A DNA stretch of 64,000 nucleotides from Burkholderiales bacterium. Its GTDB lineage: Bacteria > Pseudomonadota > Gammaproteobacteria > Burkholderiales > Burkholderiaceae_C. The position numbers were made by a program, and so were the translations under genes. Within the stretch, counting starts at the first letter, position 1. Every line of letters starts with the position of its first letter. The notes under the pieces were generated by a model. That model ran no database searches. It saw only the letters and a list, made by a program, of their open reading frames with translations, and was not told the origin of the DNA. Positions 50,163 to 58,930 of this stretch are shown here, in pieces. The stretch lies in assembly GCA_947464185.1 (NCBI GenBank), contig CANHVY010000001.1, forward strand, positions 62,001-126,000, in the 5' to 3' direction.

Positions 50163-50797
50163 GCGGCCCCGCTGTCATCTTCGACTTCGGCGCCGTGCTG
50201 TTCCAGTGGCAGCCGCTGGCGCTGTTGCAGCAGACCGTGCCGGACCTGGCGCCTGACGAGGCCGCGGCCCGGCGCGTGGCGGCGAGCTTCTTCGAGAGCT
50301 TCACGCCAGACAGCGACTGGGCCCGTTTCGACCTGGGCCTGGTGGAGGAGGCCGAACTCGCACAGCGCATCGCCGCGCGCACCGGCGCGCTTGAGGACCG
50401 CGTGCGCCGCGTCATCGACGCCATCCCCGGCCACCTGCAGCCCCAGGCCGACTCCGTGGCCCTGCTGCAGCGCCTGAAAGCCGCGGGTCACCGCCTGTAC
50501 TACCTGTCCAACATGCCGAGCGCCTATGCCGCGCACCTGGAGCGGCAGAACGCCTTCATCGGCGACTTCCTCGACGGCATCTTCTCGGCGCGCGTGGGCC
50601 TGGTGAAGCCGCACCGGGCGATCTTCGAGCTGGCCGACGAGCGCTTTGGTTTGGCGGGCATGCCCACGGTCTTCATCGACGACCACGCCGGCAACATCGC
50701 CGCCGCGCAGGCGCACGGCTGGCAGACGGTGCACTTCAGCGGGGCGGCGCAAGCCGAGCGGGAACTTCAGCAGGCGGGGTGGCTGCCGCTGCCTTGA
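50159..50797 (+). CDS. HAD-family hydrolase (sugar-phosphatase-like)
   Basis: 212-residue haloacid-dehalogenase-type phosphatase of the YihX-like group. Motif I is 'VIFDFGAVLF', motif II 'LYYLSNMPS', motif III Lys in 'GLVKPHRAIF', and motif IV 'TVFIDDHAGNIAAA'. YihX acts on alpha-glucose-1-phosphate; that substrate is only suggested here. The GTG at 50159 overlaps the pgi stop, so it is cotranslated with a sugar-phosphate enzyme, which supports a related role. Confidence 0.82.
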   Translation: MSGPAVIFDFGAVLFQWQPLALLQQTVPDLAPDEAAARRVAASFFESFTPDSDWARFDLGLVEEAELAQRIAARTGALEDRVRRVIDAIPGHLQPQADSVALLQRLKAAGHRLYYLSNMPSAYAAHLERQNAFIGDFLDGIFSARVGLVKPHRAIFELADERFGLAGMPTVFIDDHAGNIAAAQAHGWQTVHFSGAAQAERELQQAGWLPLP

Positions 50798-50836
50798 GCG
50801 CCGGGCGCGGCGGCTTGGCCGGGCCGTGAGGGCCTC

Positions 50837-50852
50837 TGCGGGATGTCCCGCA
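50837..50852. promoter_or_regulatory. Inverted repeat upstream of livK-like gene
   Basis: TGCGGGATGTCCCGCA is a 7-bp perfect stem with a 2-nt centre, followed directly by 'CAGGGAAAACCC'. It lies 108 nt before the binding-protein start and could be an operator for the liv operon or part of a terminator for pgi-HAD. Confidence 0.35.
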
Positions 50853-50960
50853 CAGGGAAAACCCGGATCTGATTCCCAGCGCCGGCGGTGGACATCGCCT
50901 TGGTGTCACATTCCGGGCCGCGCGCCTGCGCGCGTCGTTCAACCCCGACCGGAGACCGCC

Positions 50961-52169
50961 ATGTCCCTCAGCCCCCGTTCCCCCTCCCGCCGCCAGGTGC
51001 TCCAGGGCACTGCTGCCGCTGTCGGCGCCGCGTCCTTCGCACCGGCGCTGCTGGCGCAGGCCGCGCCGGTGCGCGTGGGCTATTCCATGTCGCGCACGGG
51101 CCCGTGGACGGGCGGCGCGCAGGTCAGCCAGGAGCCCAATTTCCTGCTCTGGGCCGAGCAGCAGAACCAGGCCGGCGGCCTGGACGTCAAGGGCGTGCGC
51201 CGCCGCATCGAGCTCATCAGCTCGGACGACCGCAGCGACACCGAGACCGTGGTGCGCACCTACGAAAAGCTGATGGGCAGCGACAAGGTGGACCTGGTGC
51301 TGCCGCCCTGGGGCAGCAACGCCAACTTCGCCGTCGCCCCGCTGGCCAACCGCTTCGGCTACCCCTTCCTTGCGCCCACCGCGCTGAGCCGCCGCCTGGT
51401 GGAGATGAAGCTGCCGTACTTCTTCCTGCTTCTGCAGCAGCCCAAGGCGATGTGCGAGGCCATCGTGGACATGTTCAAGGCCAACGGCATCCGCACCGTG
51501 GCCTGCGTCTACGTGGACGACCTGTTCGGGCTGGAGAACTACGCCGCCTTCAAGGTGGCGCTGCAGGGCACCGGCATCAACCTGGTGGAGGATAAGAGCT
51601 ACCCCGGCGGCGTGAAGGACCTCTCGCCCGTGCTGCGCTCCATCAAGGACAAGAACCCCGACGCCTTCGTGGGCTTCACCTACCCGCCCGACACCATCCT
51701 GGCCAGCCGCCAGGCCAAGGAGATCGGCTTCAACCCCAAGGTGTTCTACGCCTCGGTGGGCACGGCCTTCCCGTTGTACAGGAACGTGATGACACCGGTT
51801 GGCGCCGAGGGCGTCACCGGCATGGGCTCCTGGAATTCCAAGACCAGCCCGGGCGCCAAGGCCTATTTCGACGCCCACGTGGCCAGCCAGAAGAAGGAGC
51901 CGGACCGCTGGGCCAGCGGCGCGGCCTGGGCGGGCCTGGAGATCCTGACCAACGCGGTGAAGCAGGCGGGTCTGGACCGCAAGGCCATCCGCGACTACGT
52001 CGCCGGCACCACGCACAAGACCATCATCGGCGACATCCGCTTCCAGGGCAGCGAGAACGTGGGCACCCCGGGCACCATCGGCCAGTGGCAGAACGGCGAG
52101 TTCGAGGTGGTGTGGCCGACTGCGCGTGCCACCGCCAAGCTCAACGTCAACAAGCCGGCCTGGAAGTAA
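50961..52169 (+). CDS. Branched-chain-type ABC substrate-binding protein
   Basis: 402-residue periplasmic binding protein of the Leu/Ile/Val (type I) family, exported by a twin-arginine-like signal (SRRQVLQGTAAAVGAASFAPALL). The mature start 'VRVGYSMSRTGPWTGGAQVSQEPNF' and 'LVEDKSYPGGVKDLSPVLRSIKDKNPDAFVGF' are typical. Members with these features often bind aromatic acids, amides or urea rather than leucine; the substrate cannot be read here. The ATG at 50961 follows GGAGA. First gene of the transporter operon. Confidence 0.88.
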   Translation: MSLSPRSPSRRQVLQGTAAAVGAASFAPALLAQAAPVRVGYSMSRTGPWTGGAQVSQEPNFLLWAEQQNQAGGLDVKGVRRRIELISSDDRSDTETVVRTYEKLMGSDKVDLVLPPWGSNANFAVAPLANRFGYPFLAPTALSRRLVEMKLPYFFLLLQQPKAMCEAIVDMFKANGIRTVACVYVDDLFGLENYAAFKVALQGTGINLVEDKSYPGGVKDLSPVLRSIKDKNPDAFVGFTYPPDTILASRQAKEIGFNPKVFYASVGTAFPLYRNVMTPVGAEGVTGMGSWNSKTSPGAKAYFDAHVASQKKEPDRWASGAAWAGLEILTNAVKQAGLDRKAIRDYVAGTTHKTIIGDIRFQGSENVGTPGTIGQWQNGEFEVVWPTARATAKLNVNKPAWK

Positions 52170-52233
52170 ACCCTCCGCCAAGCCCTGACCGCCGGGCGCA
52201 CGGCACGTGGTGCCGCCCGGTGAACGCATCTCC

Positions 52234-53124
52234 ATGTCCGCCGCTGCCTGGATCGAGCTGATCACCTCCGGCCTCATCACCGGGGGCATCTACGCCTTGG
52301 TGGCGCTCGGCCTGAACCTGCAGTACGGGCTGATGCGCATCCTCAACATCGCGCATGGCGAGTTCCTGATGGTGGGCGCCTTCCTTACCTGGTGGGTGCA
52401 GTCGTCTTTCGGCCTGTCGCCCCTGCTGATGGTGCCGGTGTCGTTCGCGCTGCTGATGGCGCTGGGCCTGGCCATCCACTTCCTGTGCTTCCGGCGGCTG
52501 ACGGCCACCTCGCCCAACCTGGACATCTTCGAGGCGCGTGGCCTGATGGTGGCCTTCGGCCTGATGTTCCTGGTGCAGAACTTCGTGTCCTGGCAGTGGG
52601 GCGGTGACCTGCGGGGCTACGACTACCTGACCGAGCCGGTGAAGCTGGGGCAGGCGCAGTTTGCGGGCAACAAGCTGCTGGTGTTCGGCCTGGCGCTGCT
52701 GTTCAGCGGCGCGCTCATCGTGCTGATGCGCATGACGCTGCTGGGCAAGGGCGTGCGGGCGCTGATGCAGTCGCCCGTGGGGGCGCAGCTGGTGGGCATC
52801 GACACGCGCCGGCTGCACCCGCTGATGTTCGGCATCGGCCTGGGGCTGTCGGGCGTGGCCGGCTGCCTGCTGTCCATGGCCTACACCATCTCGCCCTCGA
52901 TGGGCGAGCCCTACACCGTCACCGCGCTCATCGTCATCACGCTGGGCGGCTTCGGCAGCATGGGCGGAGCGCTGGCCGGCGGGCTGCTGCTGGGTGTGGT
53001 GGAGGCCATCGGCATGCACTACACCAACCCCTCGTTGAAGGCGCTGCTGTCGTACACGGTGTTCATCGCCGTGCTGCTGCTGCGGCCCGAGGGCCTGTTC
53101 ACGCGCAAGACACGCAAGGCCTGA
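52234..53124 (+). CDS. livH: Branched-chain-type ABC permease LivH
   Basis: 296-residue inner-membrane permease. The N-terminal 'LITSGLITGGIYALVALGLNLQYGLMRILNIAHGEFLMVGAF' is the LivH signature, and 'ALIVITLGGFGSMGGALAGGLLLGVVEAIG' is the C-terminal one. The ATG at 52234 is preferred; a GTG at 52207 adds nine residues. The partner livM gene is separated from it by a 373-nt array of inverted repeats, which is unusual for this operon. Confidence 0.92.
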   Translation: MSAAAWIELITSGLITGGIYALVALGLNLQYGLMRILNIAHGEFLMVGAFLTWWVQSSFGLSPLLMVPVSFALLMALGLAIHFLCFRRLTATSPNLDIFEARGLMVAFGLMFLVQNFVSWQWGGDLRGYDYLTEPVKLGQAQFAGNKLLVFGLALLFSGALIVLMRMTLLGKGVRALMQSPVGAQLVGIDTRRLHPLMFGIGLGLSGVAGCLLSMAYTISPSMGEPYTVTALIVITLGGFGSMGGALAGGLLLGVVEAIGMHYTNPSLKALLSYTVFIAVLLLRPEGLFTRKTRKA

Positions 53125-53145
53125 ACATGGGCGCGCAAGCCATCC

Positions 53146-53458
53146 CCGTTCGGACTGAGCTTGTCGAAGTCCAGGACCTGGGGTCCGGTACCGGGATGTC
53201 TTTCATCCCCGGTCAGACTGAGCTTGTCGAAGTCCCGAAACCCGTGTTGGTAGACCTGCGCTTTGACAGGCTCAGCGCGAACGGAGCCGGGAGGAGCCGG
53301 CGCTTCGACAGGCTCAGCGCGAACGGTATTCTGGGCAGGGAACGCTGGGTCGGGACCGCTGCGAACGGTTTGAATGTCAACCCCGTTCGGACTGAGCTTG
53401 TCGAAGGCCTGGAACCCGTGGTCGTGCACTGGCGCTTCGACAGGCTCAGCGCGAACGG
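53146..53458. repeat. Six-copy REP-like inverted-repeat array between livH and livM
   Basis: A 24-nt element (CCGTTCGGACTGAGC then TTGTCGAAG) occurs at 53146-53169, 53209-53232 and 53383-53406 in one orientation, and at 53261-53284, 53303-53326 and 53435-53458 in the other. Opposite copies can pair into long RNA stems. It fills the livH-livM gap, and nothing there resembles a gene. Confidence 0.9.
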
Positions 53459-53497
53459 TGCCTTGAAGGTTCCCCTGGCAGGACGGAAGGCAATGGG

Positions 53498-54514
53498 ATG
53501 ACCGACCGCCAAGTGCTGGTGCGTGACCTGCTGGTGTGGTTCGGCCTGACCGGCTGGGCTCTGGCGCTGCCGGCTTTCGGCAGCGAGTTTGTCGTGTCCA
53601 TGGCGCTCACCTGCCTGATGTACGTGGCGCTGTCGTCGAGCTGGGGCCTGTTCTGCGGCAGCACGCGCTACCTGTCGCTGGCCACGTCAGCCTTCTTCGG
53701 CATCGGCGCCTACACCAGCGCGCTGATGCTGGAACGCACCGGCTGGGTGGAATCCATCGCCATGGGCGCGCTCATCGCCACCGCGGTGGCGGTGGTCATG
53801 GGCGCAGCGGTGCTGCACCTGCGCGGCACCTACTTCGCCGTGCTCACCTTTGGCATGACGGAGTTGATCCGCCACGCCATCACCTATTTCGAGAAGTCGG
53901 TCACCGGCACCGTGGGCCGGGTGCTGACCGTGGTGCCTGAGCGCGACACCATCTACATCACGGTGCTGGCGCTGGCCTCGGCCACGGTGGCGCTGTCCAT
54001 CCTCATCCGACGCACGCGCTTCGGCCTGGCCTTGCTGGGCATCGGTGCTGACGAGCAGCGCGCACAGACGCTGGGGGTGAACACGCGTTGGGTGAAGATC
54101 GCCGGCTTTGCGATGACGGCGGCGGTGGCTGGCGCGGTGGGCGCAGCCATGTCGGTGCGCTGGACCTACATCGACCCGCACACCGTCTTCAACCCCTTCA
54201 TCGGCTTCCAGACGGTGCTCATCGCCCTGATCGGTGGCGCCGTCACGCTGTGGGGGCCGCTGATCGCCGCGGTGGTGTTCAGCCTGCTGGCCGAGACCCT
54301 GCGCCTGGCCGCGCCGCAGGTCTACATGATGACGCTGGGCCTGCTGCTGATCCTGTCGGTGCTGTACCTGCCCGGCGGACTGGCCTCGCTGCGCTGGGAC
54401 ACCTGGAAGCTATGGCGCGACGACGTGAAGAGCTGGTGGCGCGAGCGCCGCTATGAGTGGAGCGGCGAGAAGGCGCGCGACAAGCGCCTGGCCCGGGAGC
54501 GCCGCCTTGGCTGA
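53498..54514 (+). CDS. livM: Branched-chain-type ABC permease LivM
   Basis: 338-residue inner-membrane permease, partner of LivH. 'YLSLATSAFFGIGAYTSALML', 'RGTYFAVLTFGMTELIRH' and 'LIGGAVTLWGPLIAAVVFSLLAETLR' are family stretches. The C-terminus is a charged tail (residues ~300-338) rich in Trp and Arg. It follows the repeat array, with GGACGG-AAGG before the ATG at 53498. Confidence 0.92.
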   Translation: MTDRQVLVRDLLVWFGLTGWALALPAFGSEFVVSMALTCLMYVALSSSWGLFCGSTRYLSLATSAFFGIGAYTSALMLERTGWVESIAMGALIATAVAVVMGAAVLHLRGTYFAVLTFGMTELIRHAITYFEKSVTGTVGRVLTVVPERDTIYITVLALASATVALSILIRRTRFGLALLGIGADEQRAQTLGVNTRWVKIAGFAMTAAVAGAVGAAMSVRWTYIDPHTVFNPFIGFQTVLIALIGGAVTLWGPLIAAVVFSLLAETLRLAAPQVYMMTLGLLLILSVLYLPGGLASLRWDTWKLWRDDVKSWWRERRYEWSGEKARDKRLARERRLG

Positions 54515-54524
54515 TGGGGCTGAT

Positions 54525-55445
54525 GTGCCTGATGTGGCTCGGGCCGTGTCCCCCTTCGCCCGCCAGGGCGCCTCTTCGGCTGCGCCGGCCCAGCCCGTGC
54601 TGCTGGAAGCCCGTGACGTGACCGTGCGCTTCGGCGGGCTGGTGGCGGTGGACGCCGTGAGCGCGAGCTTCCGCGCGGGGGAACTGGTGGGCATCATCGG
54701 CCCGAATGGCGCGGGCAAGACCACCTTCTTCAACGCGCTCACGGGCGTGCAGCGGCCCACCGCCGGGCGCCTGGTGGCCGATGGGCGTGACCTCACCGGG
54801 GCGGGGCCGCACCGCTTTGCCGCGCGCGGCCTGGCCCGCACCTTCCAGACGCCCCGCGTGTTCGGTGAACTGCCCGTGGCCACCAACATCGGCTTCGGCC
54901 TGAAGTTCGCCGGCCGGCGCCGGCGCCAATGGTGGCTGTGGGGCGACGAGGTGGGCGTGCCCTGGGCGCTGCGCGACGTGGAGGGCATCCTGGGCCTGAT
55001 CGGCCTGCGCGAGCAGGCGGCGCTGCCGGCCGGCTCGCTCACGCCGTCGCAGCAGCGCCTGCTGGAGATCGGCATGGCGCTGTCCACGCGGCCGCGCCTG
55101 TTGCTGTTGGACGAAGTGGCCGCCGGCCTGACCGAGGCCGAGCTGGAAGACATGGCCCGGCTGATCCGCCGCCTGCGCGACGAGCTGGACCTGACCGTGG
55201 TGTGGATCGAGCATGCCGTGACCACGCTGCTGCGGCATGTGGAGCGCGTGATCGTGCTGCACCAGGGCCGCAAGATCGCCGACGCCACCCCCGCCGAGGT
55301 GGTGCGCGACCCGGAGGTGATCGAGGCCTACCTGGGCGACGAGATGGTGGACGAGGACCTGTCGCGCCCTGCCGGCGCGGCCGGTGCCCCGACGCCCCCT
55401 GCTGACGGGGTTGCGCAGGCTGCGCCGTCGAGGACCTCCTCATGA
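54525..55445 (+). CDS. livG: Branched-chain-type ABC ATPase LivG with degenerate signature
   Basis: About 306 residues. Walker A GPNGAGKTT and Walker B LLLLDEVAAGLTEAE are intact, but the ABC signature reads LTPSQQRLLEI (residues 172-182) where relatives have LSYGQQRRLEI, so its Gly is replaced by Ser. The start is uncertain: GTG at 54525 has GGGG 5 nt upstream, GTG 54534 and TTG 54507 are possible, and ATG 54453 would overlap livM by 62 nt. It overlaps livF by 4 nt. Confidence 0.88.
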   Translation: MPDVARAVSPFARQGASSAAPAQPVLLEARDVTVRFGGLVAVDAVSASFRAGELVGIIGPNGAGKTTFFNALTGVQRPTAGRLVADGRDLTGAGPHRFAARGLARTFQTPRVFGELPVATNIGFGLKFAGRRRRQWWLWGDEVGVPWALRDVEGILGLIGLREQAALPAGSLTPSQQRLLEIGMALSTRPRLLLLDEVAAGLTEAELEDMARLIRRLRDELDLTVVWIEHAVTTLLRHVERVIVLHQGRKIADATPAEVVRDPEVIEAYLGDEMVDEDLSRPAGAAGAPTPPADGVAQAAPSRTSS

Positions 55446-56254
55446 TGTGGCACCGCCCCGACGGCTTCACGCTGGGTGGCAACGGCCGTGCGCACCTGAA
55501 GGTGGAAGGCCTGGCGGCCGGCTACGGGCCGGTGCAGGTGCTGCGCGGCCTGCGCTTCGAGGCCCGCCCCGGGCTCACGGTCATCCTCGGGCCCAACGGC
55601 GCGGGCAAGACCACGCTGCTGCGCGCGCTGGCGGGCCTGATCCCGCGCGGCGGCGAGGTGCTGCTGGACGGCGAGGAACTGCCGGAGAAGACGCATGAGA
55701 TCGTGCGCGCCGGCGTGGCGCTGGTGGCCGAAGGGCGGCAGCTGTTCCCCCAGATGACGGTGACCGAGAACCTGGAGCTGGGCGGCTGGCTGGTGCCGAA
55801 GGCCGAACGCGCGCGCCGGCTGCAGCAGGTGCTGCAGGACTTCCCCAAGCTGCGCGAGCGCGCCGGGCAACTGGCCGGCACCATGAGCGGCGGCGAGCAG
55901 CAGATGGTGGCCGTGGCCCGCGCCATGATGAGCGCACCGCGTCTGCTGATGCTGGACGAACCCTCGCTGGGCCTGGCCCCGCGCATGGTGGACGAACTGC
56001 TGGCGTTGGCGCGGCGCATTGCCGACGCTGGCACCACCGTGCTGATGGTGGAGCAGAACGTCAAGAAGGCCCTGGCCGTGGCCGACCGGGGCTACGTGCT
56101 GGAGCGCGGCGCCCTGGTGGCCAGCGGGCCGGCGCGCCTGCTGGCGCGCTCCACCGTGGTGCGCGAGGCCTATCTGGGCGCGCAGGCCGAAGACACCACC
56201 TCGGCCGCCGATGCGGCCCGCCGGGGGCGTTCCGCTGCTGCCCCCGTGTCCTGA
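55442..56254 (+). CDS. livF: Branched-chain-type ABC ATPase LivF
   Basis: 270-residue second ATPase of the transporter. Walker A GPNGAGKTTLLRALAG, signature MSGGEQQMVAVARAMM, Walker B LLMLDEPSLGLAP and the 'LMVEQNVKKAL' H-region substitute are all typical of LivF. Because LivG has an altered signature, LivF supplies the only canonical one in the pair. It is followed 30 nt later by the aldehyde dehydrogenase gene, probably in the same transcript. Confidence 0.93.
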   Translation: MMWHRPDGFTLGGNGRAHLKVEGLAAGYGPVQVLRGLRFEARPGLTVILGPNGAGKTTLLRALAGLIPRGGEVLLDGEELPEKTHEIVRAGVALVAEGRQLFPQMTVTENLELGGWLVPKAERARRLQQVLQDFPKLRERAGQLAGTMSGGEQQMVAVARAMMSAPRLLMLDEPSLGLAPRMVDELLALARRIADAGTTVLMVEQNVKKALAVADRGYVLERGALVASGPARLLARSTVVREAYLGAQAEDTTSAADAARRGRSAAAPVS

Positions 56255-56284
56255 AACCTCGAACCCATTCCCAGGAGCCTCCCG

Positions 56285-57739
56285 ATGTCTGATCTGTCCA
56301 TGCTGATCAACGGCCTGAAGGTCACGGCCGAGAAGAACGCCACCTTCGAGCGCCGCAACCCGCTGGACGGCACCGTAGCCACGCGCGCCCCGGCGGCCTC
56401 GCCGGCGGATGCCGTGATGGCGGTCGAAGCCGCCGCCGAGGCCTTCAAGACCTGGAGCGAGACGGGGCCCAGCCTGCGCCGCGCCCTGCTGCTGAAGGCG
56501 GCTGACCAGTTGGAGGCCCGCACCCCGCAGTTCATCGAGGCCGTCTCGGCCGAGACCGGGGCCACCGGCATGTGGGGCGGCTTCAATGTCTTCCTGGCCG
56601 CGGGCATGCTGCGCGAGGCCGCCGCGTTGACCACGCAGATCGTGGGCGAGGTGATTCCTTCGGATGTGCCCGGCAGCCTGGCCATGGGCGTGCGCCAGCC
56701 CGCAGGGGTGGTGCTGGGCATCGCGCCCTGGAACGCGCCCGTCATCCTGGGCGTGCGCGCCATTGCCACGCCGCTGGCCTGCGGCAACACCGTCATCCTC
56801 AAGGGCAGCGAGAACTGCCCGCGCACGCACCAGCTCATCATCGAGGCGTTGCAGGAGGCGGGCTTCCCGCCAGGCGTCGTGAACTACATCACCAACGCCC
56901 CGGCCGATGCCGGTGCGGTGGTGGAGGCCATCGTGGCGCACCCAGCGGTGCGGCGGGTGAACTTCACCGGCTCCACGCGCGTGGGCCGGCTGATTGCCAT
57001 GACCTGCGCCAAGTACCTCAAGCCCGCCGTGCTGGAGTTGGGCGGCAAGGCACCGCTGCTCGTGCTGGACGACGCCGACCTGGACGACGCCGTGAACGGC
57101 GCGGCCTTCGGCTGCTTTGCCAACAGCGGCCAGATCTGCATGAGCACCGAGCGCCTGATCGTGGACGAGAAGGTGGCCGATGAGTTCGTCAAGAAGTTCG
57201 CCACCAAGGCCCGGGCCCTGCCCCTGGGCGACCCGCGCAAGCCCGAACCCGTGGTGCTGGGCAGCGTGATCGGCATGTCCACCGTGGAGCACTGCAACGC
57301 GCTGATCGACGATGCGCTGGCCAAGGGTGCCAAGCTGGTGTGCGGCGGCAAGGCCGACAGCACGCTGATGCCGGCCACGCTGCTGGACCACGTGACCCCG
57401 GCCATGCGCATCTACCGCGAAGAGACCTTCGGCCCGGTCAAGGCCATCGTGCGCGTGCGCAACACCGAGGAGGCCATCGCCTGTGCCAACGACAACGAGT
57501 ACGGCCTGTCGGCGGCGGTGTTCGGGCGCGACGTGGCGCGCGCCATGAACGTGGCGCGGCGCATCGATTCCGGTATCTGCCACGTCAACGGCCCCACCGT
57601 GCACGATGAGGCGCAGATGCCCTTCGGCGGGGTCAAGGGCAGTGGCTTCGGCCGCTTCGGCGGCCGAGCAGGCGTGCATGAGTTCACCGAGCTGCGCTGG
57701 GTGACGGTGCAGACGACGCCGCGACAATACCCCTTCTGA
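56285..57739 (+). CDS. NAD(P)-dependent aldehyde dehydrogenase
   Basis: 484-residue enzyme oxidising an aldehyde to the acid. The nucleophile is Cys285 in 'NSGQICMSTERLIV' and the general base Glu251 in 'LELGGKAPLLVL'; 'GIAPWNAPVILGVRAIATPLACGNTVILKGSE' binds the cofactor. Overall it most resembles the salicylaldehyde/vanillin dehydrogenase group, so an aromatic aldehyde is plausible. Position behind a liv-type transporter suggests that it acts on, or downstream of, the imported compound. Confidence 0.88.
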   Translation: MSDLSMLINGLKVTAEKNATFERRNPLDGTVATRAPAASPADAVMAVEAAAEAFKTWSETGPSLRRALLLKAADQLEARTPQFIEAVSAETGATGMWGGFNVFLAAGMLREAAALTTQIVGEVIPSDVPGSLAMGVRQPAGVVLGIAPWNAPVILGVRAIATPLACGNTVILKGSENCPRTHQLIIEALQEAGFPPGVVNYITNAPADAGAVVEAIVAHPAVRRVNFTGSTRVGRLIAMTCAKYLKPAVLELGGKAPLLVLDDADLDDAVNGAAFGCFANSGQICMSTERLIVDEKVADEFVKKFATKARALPLGDPRKPEPVVLGSVIGMSTVEHCNALIDDALAKGAKLVCGGKADSTLMPATLLDHVTPAMRIYREETFGPVKAIVRVRNTEEAIACANDNEYGLSAAVFGRDVARAMNVARRIDSGICHVNGPTVHDEAQMPFGGVKGSGFGRFGGRAGVHEFTELRWVTVQTTPRQYPF

Positions 57740-57780
57740 TCGGTGGACCCCACCGTCACGCCCTGCTGGAGAACGAACCC

Positions 57781-58908
57781 ATGACCACCCGCCCCAACCC
57801 CCCGTTCCGTGCCGACCATGTCGGCAGCTTCCTGCGCCCGGCCTACCTGCTGGAAGCGCGCGAGAAGAAGGCCAAGGGCGAGATCACGCCCGAGCAGCTG
57901 CGCGAGGTGGAAGACCGTGCCATCGACGAGATCGTGCGCTTCCAGGCCGACGCCGGCCTGCAGGCCATCACCGACGGCGAGTTCCGCCGCACCTATTTCC
58001 ACATCGACTTCCTGGACCAGTTGGGCGGGGTGAAGACCGACATTCCGTTCACCATCCGCAAGCCTGACGGCACCGAGGAGCTGGCGCCGCCGGCCATTCG
58101 CGTCATCGACAAGGTGCGCCATGTCAAGGACATCCAGCTGGCCGACTTCCAGTACCTGAAGTCGCGGGTGGAAGCCCTGGGCAAACCTGGCCTGCTGCCC
58201 AAGGTGACTATCCCGTCGCCCACCATGCTGCACTTCCGCGGCGGGCGCGCCGGCATCAGTCGCGAGGCCTACCCCGAGCTCGATCCCATGTTCTACGACG
58301 ACGTGGCCGACGCTTACGGCGCGGAGCTGAAGTCCCTGGCCGATGCCGGCTGCACCTACGTGCAGATGGACGACACCAACCTGGCCTACCTGTGCGACGA
58401 AAAGATGCGCGAGGCGGCGCGCCAGCGTGGCGACGACCCCAACGAGCTGCCCTACCGCTACGCCGACTTCATCAACAAGGTGGTGGCGCGCAAGCCCGCC
58501 GGCATGACGCTGGCCATGCACCTGTGCCGCGGCAACTTCAAGAGCACGCACGCCGCGGCCGGCAACTACGAGCCGGTGGCCGAGGCGCTGCTGTCCAAGA
58601 TGAACCTGGACGCCTTCTTCCTGGAGTACGACGACGACCGCTCGGGCGATTTCCGGCCGCTGCGCTTCCTGTCCAAGGGCAAGATCGTGGTGCTGGGCCT
58701 GGTGACCACCAAGTTCGGCCAGCTCGAAAGCAAGGATTCCTTGAAGCGCCGCATCGAGGAAGCCGCACAGTACGCCCCCATCGACCAGCTGTGCCTGAGC
58801 CCGCAGTGCGGTTTCTCCAGCACCGTGCACGGCAACAACATCGCCGTGGAAGACCAGCGCCGCAAGCTGGAGCTGGTGGTGGAGACGGCGCAGGAAGTCT
58901 GGGGCTGA
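57781..58908 (+). CDS. MetE C-terminal-like methyltransferase (YxjG family)
   Basis: 375-residue protein resembling only the catalytic half of cobalamin-independent methionine synthase, as in YxjG/YxjH. Zn ligands are in place: His247 and Cys249 in 'AMHLCRGN', Glu282 in 'FFLEYDDDRSGDF', and Cys343 in 'LSPQCGFSST'. The N-terminal 'RADHVGSFLRP' is conserved. Homologues act in methylthiol or sulfur-compound chemistry; the true methyl donor is unknown. It follows the aldehyde dehydrogenase by 41 nt. Confidence 0.86.
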   Translation: MTTRPNPPFRADHVGSFLRPAYLLEAREKKAKGEITPEQLREVEDRAIDEIVRFQADAGLQAITDGEFRRTYFHIDFLDQLGGVKTDIPFTIRKPDGTEELAPPAIRVIDKVRHVKDIQLADFQYLKSRVEALGKPGLLPKVTIPSPTMLHFRGGRAGISREAYPELDPMFYDDVADAYGAELKSLADAGCTYVQMDDTNLAYLCDEKMREAARQRGDDPNELPYRYADFINKVVARKPAGMTLAMHLCRGNFKSTHAAAGNYEPVAEALLSKMNLDAFFLEYDDDRSGDFRPLRFLSKGKIVVLGLVTTKFGQLESKDSLKRRIEEAAQYAPIDQLCLSPQCGFSSTVHGNNIAVEDQRRKLELVVETAQEVWG

Positions 58909-58924
58909 GGGTCCGGGCGGACCC
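58909..58924. terminator. Possible bidirectional terminator hairpin
   Basis: GGGTCC-GGGC-GGACCC is a perfect 6-bp stem directly after the stop codon at 58908 and before the stop of the convergent amidohydrolase gene. There is no T-run on either side, so terminator function is uncertain. Confidence 0.35.
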
Positions 58925-58930
58925 CGCGCT

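Noticed and set aside
53146-53458. CRISPR array
   Set aside because: Repeats occur in both orientations with uneven spacing and no spacer-sized unique sequences; no cas genes are near.
53127-53501. 124-residue frame across the livH-livM gap
   Set aside because: It is a translation of the inverted-repeat copies themselves (repeating TELVEV / FDRLSANG units) and has no independent support.
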